Assembly: GCF_036323735.1 (NCBI RefSeq)
Contig: NC_086031.1
Coordinates: 42,583,725 to 42,647,724 of the forward strand
Reading direction: 5' to 3'
Length of the DNA: 64,000 nucleotides
Source: Rattus norvegicus
Lineage: Eukaryota > Chordata > Mammalia > Rodentia > Muridae
The notes below the pieces were generated by a model. The model searched no databases. It worked only from the letters and a program-made list of their open reading frames with translations, and had not been told where the DNA came from. This document shows positions 56,350-64,000 of the stretch, in pieces. How positions within the stretch are numbered: the stretch's first letter is position 1; each line of letters begins with the position of its first letter. Both the position numbers and the translations under genes were made by a program.

Positions 56350-56535
56350 AGACAGGGCCCCTCATTGGCCTGGGCTGCACTGGCCAGCCCCAGATCTACC
56401 CAGCTCTATGTCCTCTGTGTTGGGATTACAATTGGGTAGCACCACATTCAGGTGTTTTAGTGGGTTATGTGGAATCGAACTCGGCTCTTCATGTTTGCAT
56501 AGAACGGTCTTTATAGACTGACCCATCTTTCGGCC
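56171..56535 (-). repeat. Two (CT)n runs flanking SINE pieces
   Basis: CT runs 56171-56219 and 56298-56344. A reversed B4-type SINE follows (GGGATTACAATTGGGTAGCACC, GGAATCGAACTCGGC). Confidence 0.85.
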
Positions 56536-57097
56536 CTTCTGGGTCACTTTAAAGCTAAAGCCTCAGATCTATGGCAATACGAAGTCCATCAACTTAAAAA
56601 CTATTACTTCAGGGCCTCACGGTCTATTTCAATGGTAAATGTTTGTCAACATGTAACACGGCTGAGGTCCTGATCTTCAGCCAGGGAAACAAAACAAACA
56701 AAGCAAAACCCCCGCTCCCTGCTCCCTGATTAAACAGCAGCAAGGACAAAAGAAAATGAAACAAACCAAACACTTGGTTCAAATGAAAGATCTCCCAACC
56801 TTCATATCAGCTGAGGACTTGGCTAGAGGCATGAGAGCCGGGGCTGTTGGGACACACCCCCATCCAGTGAGATGAAAAAGGTCTGCTTTAGACTCTCTGC
56901 AGGGAGGCCTCTGCCTCCTAATTTCCCCATCTCTCTGGAGACGAAAATTGCTCATTTGGGAATTTCGAGTCGACTCTTCCTTTTGGCTCCTGAACAGCTT
57001 ATTCCTGGGACCCTGACGAGAATCCCCAAATTCTCTGGGACTCTCTTTACTGTCCTTGGACTCCCTGTCTTCTCAGCTGCCTTGAAGGCTGGTCCCA

Positions 57098-57098
<1 letters not shown>

Positions 57099-57150
<52 letters not shown>
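57099..57150. repeat. (GT)26 microsatellite
   Basis: Uninterrupted GT run in otherwise unique DNA (56,540-57,340). Confidence 0.97.
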
Positions 57151-57153
<3 letters not shown>

Positions 57154-57357
57154 TGTCATAAAATGACAACTTTCTCTCATGGGACACTCTTCCTCCTTCA
57201 CTTTAAACAGGAGCCACAAGAGAAAGGACTGTAGACCGGGCAGTGTTGCTGTGTGATTGACAATGGGGAGTGCTGGGTTTAGCCCAGTGAAGTGCAATTG
57301 TCCCAACTTTGCATGGCTCCTGTAACTCCAAAATCAGACACATTGCAATGGTCACCC

Positions 57358-57449
57358 GGGTTGGGGATTTAGCTCAGTGGTAGAGCGCTTGCCTAGAAAG
57401 CGCAAGGCCCTGGGTTCGATCCTCAGCTCCGGGAAAAAAAAAAAAGAAA
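57358..57449 (+). mobile_element. Rat ID SINE with perfect target-site duplication
   Basis: A BC1/tRNA-Ala-derived ID element. The A box (TAGCTCAGTGG) and B box (GGTTCGATCC) of the RNA polymerase III promoter are intact, and an A-rich tail follows. The flanking direct repeat TGCAATGGTCACCC is identical at 57344-57357 and 57450-57463. Perfect duplication and low divergence indicate a recent insertion. Confidence 0.95.
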
Positions 57450-57555
57450 TGCAATGGTCACCCAAAATTGCCACCGTGGCAATATTTACACCACAGATGG
57501 AAAGCAGCCAACATGATGTAACTAGGCTTCTCTTTTTAAACCTCCATCCTCGTCT

Positions 57556-57810
57556 TTAAAAAAAAAAAAGTTTTCGTTTTTTTTTTTTTGTTTGTTTGTT
57601 TTTTGTTTTTTTTTTTTTAAGATGGGGATTCTCACCTATCCTAGGCTACTCTCAGACTCTGTGTCTACACAGAGGACAGGGGTGACCTTGAACTTCTAAC
57701 CCCCTGTTTTGGAACGGTGAGCGAGTGATAGCAGCTTTCGTGGTGCAGGAGATGGAATCAAGGCCTGTGTGCTGACTAAGCACTACATTGACTAAGACAC
57801 ACCCCCAGCC
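57556..57810 (-). mobile_element. B4-type SINE with T-rich end
   Basis: T/G-rich block 57570-57620, then GGGGATTCTCACCTATCCTAGGCTACTC, GACCTTGAACTTC, CATTGACTAAGACACACCCCCAGCC. Confidence 0.7.
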
Positions 57811-58900
57811 TCAGTTTGGTTTTGAGAACGGATTTACCGGGACACGGTTTTCCAGTTTGGATCCCGAGAATATATATGACTAACTCCCTTTGTCATAATA
57901 GTCATGTAACATTAGCATTTACTTTTTGGGTTATTGGGAAGAATAAATATGGCGCACACATAAAACCTTTATTATCACACAGGACACAAAGTAAGTACTC
58001 AATAAATACGACCCACTTTAATATACCTTTACGTTTTGCCCCCTCCCCAGCATGCGCGCGCGCTCTCTCTCTCTTCCTTGCCAGCGAAGGGCTGTAATTA
58101 ACCAAGCAAACGGCTTTCCCCACCATTGCCCACATACGTGAGGTAAAGGGAAATGGAGCTTTAAATAACATATGGAATGGTCTCACTTTTAATTTCACGG
58201 CAAAAGAGAGGCAGCTCTGATGAAGGAGACGAAATACCTTTTTCCATCCATGCCCTGAAAGCCCCTGTCCTTGTGGAGTCTCGGTCAAAGGGTTGGAAGG
58301 TGTCTCCAGAACCATCTGAGACACCTTCCTATGAGGAGCTCTGTCCCTAGCACCGCGTGGATGGTTCTGTCTCTGAGCCTAGACATGGGCAGCCCATGAC
58401 TGCGTAGGGGAAGCCTGTCCTCTGCTGGGTAGACCTAAATCATCACTAGACAGATTCTCTTCTGTTTGGCGCCCGTCTCTCCCATTTTCTATCCACCAGA
58501 TCTAACTCAGCTATCGTGTGATTGAGACAAAGACAACTCCACTGGCAACCAGTATTGTCCCTCGGACCAGGCAAAGTGTTCCCCGTCCCAAGACATTTCT
58601 AGTAGAAGCTTGGAGCACAAAGGAAGGATCCTTCCTTTCATTAGCAAGTTTGACTGGAGACTAGGGTCAGGTTAAGGTTTCCTTTCATAAAGGAAATTAT
58701 CTCCAAACAGGGACGTTTTGGGGATTAAGTGACTAAAAAGATTTAGTGCTGAGCTTTTTAAGGTCTCGTGAGACTTGCAGATGTCTTCCAGAGAAAAACG
58801 TGTGGAAGGAGCCATGTCGGGGGAACAGGCTCATAATGAAAAAAATTAACCCCGTCTTTGCTTGACTTCATAGGCAGAACCAGGTTAAAGTAAATACTTA
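57811..58900. other. Repeat-poor block
   Basis: About 1.1 kb with only a short CGCG-CTCTCT run (58055-58072). No gene seen. Confidence 0.5.
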
Positions 58901-58904
58901 AACC

Positions 58905-59150
58905 TCCGAGTGGGATTCAGTTGGCAGAGCGCTCGCCTCCCCCAGATATGAAGTCGTGCGTTCAAGTCCGGTCTTTCCATAAACCGGGCATAGAAGCCCT
59001 TGCCTGTAACCCCAGGGCTCTGCAGGGGAAGGCAGGAGGATCAGAAGCTCAAGGTCGTCCTCTGTTCCATAGAGTGTCAGGGTTAGCAGTGGCTACAAGA
59101 GACCTTGCTCTTTTTGTTCGTTTGTTTCAAGTAACAAAAGAATGTGTCTG
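58905..59150 (+). mobile_element. B4 (tRNA/B1 composite) SINE
   Basis: GGATTCAGTTGGCAGAGCGCTCGCC head with B box GTTCAAGTCC, then GGCAGGAGGATCAGAAGCTCAAGG and a GTTTGTTTC end. The head looks tRNA-like but lacks a foldable 3' half, so it is a SINE, not a tRNA gene. Confidence 0.78.
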
Positions 59151-59685
59151 TTAAATGAATTTCTCTCTAGCAAGCACTGATTACTGCTGGAAGAAAATAT
59201 TACTGCATCGTTTAGCCAGCAGCTGCCATGCATACCCTCCACCAAAGGCTCGAGCTCGGCCCGGGGTGGGGTTTAGTGGTAGGTACGTGTAGCTGTTATG
59301 GGGGTGTGGATTTGATCCTCAGTCCCTTCACTGGGATACAATGCACAGGGTTTTTCCTGGGACACTATTAATCAGCGATGACTCTATGTAGACACAGTAT
59401 CTTTCTAAATGAAGGGAATGAAAATGTCTGTAGGACCATTTGAAATTAACGACGGGATGTGTTTGGGGTTCTCTCTTTTTGCTTTCCCCATTCATTTATG
59501 CCTGCATTTTGCCTGTGAGAGTGGCGCGTGCTTGGAGTTATTTTGAGCCTGCTTTGCTCACATTGGTCATTGGTGTAGACTGCCTTTGAGAGCAAGGCTG
59601 GGGTAGCCCCTTGGAGAAGGAGGGCATTGAAGGACCCCGAGTCCGGCCTTATTTGTTGTCTCTTCATAGTCTGGAAAGCAGCTCA

Positions 59686-59995
59686 CTGGGAGGGGGACAC
59701 GGCTGAGTCAGTAAAACGTTTGCCACACAACACAAGGATCTGAGTTCACAATCCTCAGAACATACTTGAAACAGGTATGGCACACTTGTAATCCCATGGC
59801 AAGGAGGTCATGATGGATAGATAATACGGGCCTGGCCAGACAGCCAAATCGGCCAGCTCTAGGCCAATGAGAGACCATTGCCTCAAAAATACAAGGGGGA
59901 AGGCATCTGAGGAATGAGACCTCTAGCATCCATATACACAAGCATGTGCACACACATGTACACACATGTACACATACATAAATACAAAAGCAACT
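59686..59995 (+). mobile_element. B3-type SINE with CA-rich tail
   Basis: GACACGGCTGAGTCAGTAAAACG head, GTAATCCCATGGCAAGGAGG, CCAATGAGAGACCATTGCCTC, and ACACATGTACACAC end. Confidence 0.78.
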
Positions 59996-60520
59996 TCCTT
60001 GTGGATGACTCATGGCTCATTTGGGGTCAGAGCAGGCAGAGTGACCTTCATGGAGACTGTTTTTGAAGCACTGGACACTTGGGATTAACCCTTTCCTACA
60101 GGTTTCCACTCACATGTGCAGATTCTGATTCTTATCTCTGGTGGTAAACGGGAAGGCGCCTTGGTACAGAATCAGTTTTCCATTTTTGTTTGCCAGATAA
60201 AATTTCACTTTAGTGTTAGAATTCTAGCAGCTGATTACTGTTCTAAGGTTTTGTTTTTCTTTCTTTCCTTTCTTCTTCTTCTTTTTTTTTTTTCTCATTG
60301 TCTTTCAACCATACAGGGTGTAGGAAAGTTTTTGTCACCATTTGGCATCTTGCCAAGACATAAAAAAGAACTACCCACCCTCCTACCAAAGCCCTCCCGT
60401 GACATTTCTCACATGTGTGCGCTCATACATGCCCACAGTGTCCCCTCCCAGAGACCAACTGCTTGAGAACCCCAAGTACTCAAGTCTTCCTGTGTTTTCC
60501 TTTCAAACGATTTCCTCTTT

Positions 60521-60740
60521 TCCTTCCTCCTTATCTCTCCCTCCTCCTTCCTTCCTGTCTTCACCTTTCACCTCTTTCAACCCTTTGTTTTTCCCTCTCC
60601 TCCCTCCCTCCCTTTCTCCCTCTCTCCCCTTCCTCTCTTCCTCCCTCCTTCTCTTCCTTTCTCCCTTCTTTTTGTCCTCCTTTCTTTTTTCTCCTCTCTT
60701 TCTTCCTTCCTTCTTTCCCTCCCTCCTTCCTGCCTTTTTA
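60521..60740. repeat. Polypyrimidine tract, ~220 bp
   Basis: Almost pure C/T with CCTT and TCCC units. Frames of 127-133 codons across it are Ser/Pro/Leu repeats, not genes. Confidence 0.93.
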
Positions 60741-60854
60741 TAGTAGTATTGCGTATCAAACTCAGAACGGACGGCAGGACTTCAGGAATGCTAGCTAGTA
60801 TTCTGCCACAGAGCAGAATTCCTAGCCTCTGATTCTGACTCTGAGTCCCAGCAG

Positions 60855-60856
<2 letters not shown>

Positions 60857-60902
<46 letters not shown>
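60857..60902. repeat. (CA)22 microsatellite
   Basis: Uninterrupted CA run. Confidence 0.97.
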
Positions 60903-60903
<1 letters not shown>

Positions 60904-61179
60904 GCCTCCCCAATCAGGCCTAGTCACACATGTAGACTTCTCTCTAGGACACTGGGGCTGAGAGTCCTTAGACTGACCCAGACTGTGATCAGAGCTCCCT
61001 ACGGCCTGGCTGTCTAAGACCTCCCCAACCCTTCTATGTTAAACACAATCATTTCGTTGACCCTCCTTCTTGACAGGTCCCAGATGCCCTCAGTGTCTTT
61101 CTTGAAAGCACAAATCTATAGAAGGTGGGTCTGCCATTTATCTATCCCACAGCAGTTAAGAGAACTTTGGGAGCTTGTG

Positions 61180-61350
61180 CTAGGGGGAAGTTCAGTTGAC
61201 AACGTGTTTGCCTAGTTTGCATTAAACTCTGGGTTTAATCCCCAGCAACGTATTAACTGGGCGTGATGGTGTATACAAGTAATCTGAACACTCAGAAAGT
61301 GGATGCAGGAGGATCAGAAGTTCAAGGCCATTCTCTGGGACAACATTGGT
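61180..61350 (+). mobile_element. B4 SINE
   Basis: GGGGAAGTTCAGTTGACAACGTG head, TTTAATCCCCAGCAACG, TGGGCGTGATGGTGTATACAAG. Confidence 0.75.
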
Positions 61351-61670
61351 CACAAGACATGCTACCCCCTTTCCCCCCCAAAAGAGGCCAATGAAGTCTA
61401 AGCTTCCCCCCCCCCCAACTCTGTCCCACTTTGTTCTAAGTGTGAGCAGCCTTGTTTTTTCTCCTCAGAGCGAGGGAAGTGGGTTTAACCAGGTCGCCCT
61501 CCCTTCTCTCTGTTGTTGGGGTGGAGCGTGCTGGGGTAGGTTGTGTGCGAACATAGCTGTATTTCTTGACCCACCAGAGGCTATGGATGAGGAATCTCCC
61601 CATTCCTGGGTCATCTCCCAGGATTTCACAGAAGCCGATGTAACAGCAATGAACCAGGCATTTCCGTCTG

Positions 61671-61721
<51 letters not shown>

Positions 61722-61945
61722 CCCCTACAGAGGCTGAAGTCCATTTTATTTTTCTGAGACTGAGTCTCTCATGGACTGCTTTAGCTAAATTGGCTGGCCA
61801 GCTGGGAACCTGTTTCCTGTCCCCATCTCTGAGCACAGTTACTCATGCCTGGCTTTTATGCAGGTGCTTGCTGTGTAAGGGCAAGTCTTCACTTTTGTAT
61901 AGCAAGTGTTTTACCCACTGAGCCATCTCCCCAGTGGCGTACCCC
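61671..61945 (-). repeat. (GT)n-GCGC run with RSINE1/B4-type SINE
   Basis: GT run 61671-61713 ending GCGCGCGC, then reversed SINE (TTCTGAGACTGAGTCTCTCATGG, CCACTGAGCCATCTCCCC). Confidence 0.85.
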
Positions 61946-61954
61946 TAACCCCGT

Positions 61955-62150
61955 ACAGGGTCTCATGGAACCCAGAGTAGCTACAAACTTACTGTGTTGC
62001 AGGACATGCCCTTGAACAGAATTCTGACCTTCTTCCTGGGATTATGGTGTACTACAATGTGTGGTTTATGAAGCGCTGGGAATGGAACCCAAGGCTTTGT
62101 GCCCGGTAGATGAGAACTCTACAGATTGAGCTACATCCACAGGCCAAGAC
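61955..62150 (-). mobile_element. B4-type SINE
   Basis: ACAGGGTCTCATGGAACCCAG, GGGAATGGAACCCAAGGC, GATTGAGCTACATCCACAGGCC. Confidence 0.75.
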
Positions 62151-62600
62151 CGGGTTCTGGAGGTGAAATGCTGAAGGGTTAAAACAGAACTCTGCCGAGA
62201 GAACTTTGGGAACGAAGGTTCGGGAGTGTAAACGGGACTGTGCTCTGAAAATTGAAGGCAATGGCTTTCCCCGAGTGTGCCAGCCTTAAGAGTGTGGTGC
62301 ACTGGGTGAGGGGAGACAGGACCAGAGACCTGTTCTCCAGACTCTGACATTACAGACGATTCTCTTGGAATTCTATTAACCTGATATCCTGAAAGATTAA
62401 TATGAGGACCATCCAGGGTAATCCATGGGGTTACACTGTAAACTGGAACGGCATTAATTAAGAGTTCATTATGATAGAGATAAGATGTTTTAATTAAATC
62501 TAGATTAAGCGAAGGGCAAGGTAAGCTTCCACTCGTTATGACTTTATAAATCACAGGACCAATTTTCAACCCGACCCCAGCCCTTTTGTGAAAGGCTGGG
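62151..62600. other. Unique non-coding stretch
   Basis: No repeat recognised. A 167-codon minus frame (62066-62569) enters the SINE at its end and has no domain; not called. Confidence 0.5.
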
Positions 62601-62606
62601 ATAATC

Positions 62607-62680
62607 AGAGGCTGAGGCTGAGGCTGAGGCTGAGGCTGAGGCTGAGGCTGAGGCTGAGGCTGAGGCTGAGGCCGAGACTG
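62607..62680. repeat. (GAGGCT)n hexanucleotide repeat
   Basis: About 12 GAGGCT units, the last ones diverged (GAGGCC). Confidence 0.97.
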
Positions 62681-62754
62681 ACTGAAACCAGGTTGGTGTT
62701 AAGCCATTTCATAGTGCTAGTTTCCTTTGTCTTCCTTGAGAACCTAATGCACAT

Positions 62755-62755
<1 letters not shown>

Positions 62756-62796
<41 letters not shown>
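62756..62796. repeat. (CA)20 microsatellite
   Basis: CA run between the hexanucleotide and trinucleotide arrays. Confidence 0.96.
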
Positions 62797-62797
<1 letters not shown>

Positions 62798-62849
62798 ACC
62801 TTCCCCCACCAGCCCCCCCATACTCACACACACACTCACACATACAGAC

Positions 62850-63208
62850 ACATCATCATCATCATCATCATCACCACCACCACCACCATCATCATCATCA
62901 TACCACCACCATCACCACCATCATCACCACCACCAACACCATCACCATCATCACCACCACCACCACCACCACCACCACCACCATCATCATCATACCACCA
63001 TCATCACCACCACCATCACCATCATCACCACCACCACCATCACCATCATCATCACCACCACCACCATCACCATCATCATCATCATCATACCACCACCATC
63101 ACCATCATCATCATCATCATCACCATCATCATCACCACCACCACCATCACCACCATCATCACCACCACCACCATCATCACCACCACCACCACCATCATCA
63201 TCATCATG
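62850..63208. repeat. (CAT)n/(CAC)n trinucleotide array, ~360 bp
   Basis: Mixed CAT and CAC triplets, broken only by occasional ACC/AAC shifts. A 218-codon frame through it reads Ile/Thr/His/Pro/Ser homopolymers and is not a gene. Confidence 0.96.
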
Positions 63209-63364
63209 ATCTACCCTCTCCAGTGGCTCCTCTTCCTGCTCTGATTTCTCTTCTCTCTCATTTCTGAGGCATCCTTAATATTCCCTTTCTTTCTTCTCTT
63301 CTCTACTTCTCTCCATCTCTTTAGTTTTTTCTTTTTCCCACCCCTCATTCTTTTCTTTCTTCTT

Positions 63365-63572
63365 GAAACATGATCTTATGCATTCAAAATTGGCCTCAAA
63401 CTTGCTACATGGTTAAGGATGACCTTGAACTTCTGATCCTCCTGCCTTCACTTTCCTGGGATTACCGGCATGCACTACCATGCTCAGTTTACATAGGACA
63501 GTAAAGACGGAACACCAAGGTTTCTTACACGACAGCCAAGCATCTACTAACTGAGCTGCATCCCCAGACCTT
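63365..63572 (-). mobile_element. B4-type SINE
   Basis: TTGAAACATGATCTTATGCATTC, ATGACCTTGAACTTCTGATCC, GGGATTACCGGCATGCACTACCATGC, CTAACTGAGCTGCATCCCCAGACC. The rest to 64,000 is T/C-rich then unique. Confidence 0.82.
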
Positions 63573-64000
63573 TCTCCCCTTTCTTTTACTCCTATTCATT
63601 TTCTTTTACCCCTCTTTTCTTCCTTCCTTTTTTCCTTCGTTCCTTCCCTTCTTTCTTTCCCACTTTGAGTGCTGACACATGTGTGGATCTGCTATGTGCC
63701 AAGGAAGATTCTAGCCTTTAGTCTCAAGACCCTAGCCCAGCAAGGGAAGAACATTGTGCGATGCAGTAACCCACAAGTAGGATGCAGGCGTTGGTTGTGA
63801 AACCAACAGGCAAGCTTTGAAAAATAAAAGGGTAACCTTCAGACTTTCTCTGCCCAGCACTACCTCCCTCCACGGGCTCTCCCTGGTTCTTCATTCATAA
63901 ACTCTAACTCCAAATGTAGTCCTCCTGATTAGAACATGCATGATCATGATATAAGTGACATGAACATTGTGTGTCTAGTGTCTAGGAAAGCGAGAGGGGG

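Noticed and set aside
57361..57432. Possible tRNA-Ala gene
   Set aside because: Intact A and B boxes belong to an ID SINE with target duplications and A-tail; no acceptor-stem pairing.
58912..58975. Possible tRNA gene
   Set aside because: tRNA-like head of a B4 SINE; the sequence continues into the B1-like body with no closing acceptor stem.
61346..61921. 191-codon plus-strand frame
   Set aside because: Runs through a (GT)n microsatellite and a reversed SINE; the Cys-Val block is the repeat.
62588..63244. 218-codon frame with Arg-Leu, Ile, His and Pro runs
   Set aside because: Made of the GAGGCT, CA and CAT/CAC arrays; the poly-His stretch is CAC/CAT repeats.
1..64000. CRISPR array, prokaryotic operon or phage content
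   Set aside because: The tandem arrays are microsatellites or minisatellites without unique spacers; all other signals are rodent nuclear.

Overview
The window is mammalian nuclear DNA from a murid rodent, almost certainly rat. Three things point there. It is saturated with murid SINEs (B1, B2, B3/B4 and ID types) and murid LINE-1 3' ends. Two young ID elements, the family most amplified in rat, have clean target-site duplications. The one protein-coding gene encodes a 349-residue CXCR4 whose short N-terminus and ECL2 sequence fit rat rather than mouse or human.

The only convincing gene is Cxcr4 on the minus strand. The promoter and exon 1 lie at about 50,484-50,680, in a CpG-rich segment with a TATA box, a perfect palindromic NRF-1-type site and GC boxes. 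Exon 1 contributes only two codons (Met-Glu) before a GTAAGT donor. A 2,197-bp phase-0 intron follows. Exon 2 (acceptor at 48,287/48,288) carries the other 347 codons and the stop at 47,243. A roughly 580-nt 3' UTR runs to an AATAAA signal at 46,677-46,682. The product is the class A GPCR that responds to CXCL12.

The remaining ~60 kb is non-coding. From 1 to 46 kb it is a mosaic of SINEs, LINE-1 fragments, a hAT-type MITE, an old Tigger/MER2-like remnant, copies of a rodent repeat that starts TTAGTTAGGGTTT, two minisatellites and very many microsatellites. Between 46 and 64 kb, around and upstream of Cxcr4, repeats are sparser and several unique blocks could be cis-regulatory. Long open frames outside Cxcr4 lie in CA/GT, GA, CT or CAT/CAC arrays, or run through SINEs, and are not genes.

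I found no undescribed multi-gene system. The observations most worth checking are: an 88-bp inverted local copy sitting inside an old SINE, bounded by a near-duplicate of SINE sequence (3.3 and 4.0 kb); a 35-nt 5' fragment of U2 snRNA flanked by a direct repeat (52.35 kb); a three-level nested insertion (33.5-34.8 kb); a 56-bp tandem array (37.2 kb); and lineage-specific changes in Cxcr4, namely loss of the intronic alternative start codon, loss of the ECL2 glycosylation sequon, and a TA microsatellite 14 bp after the stop.
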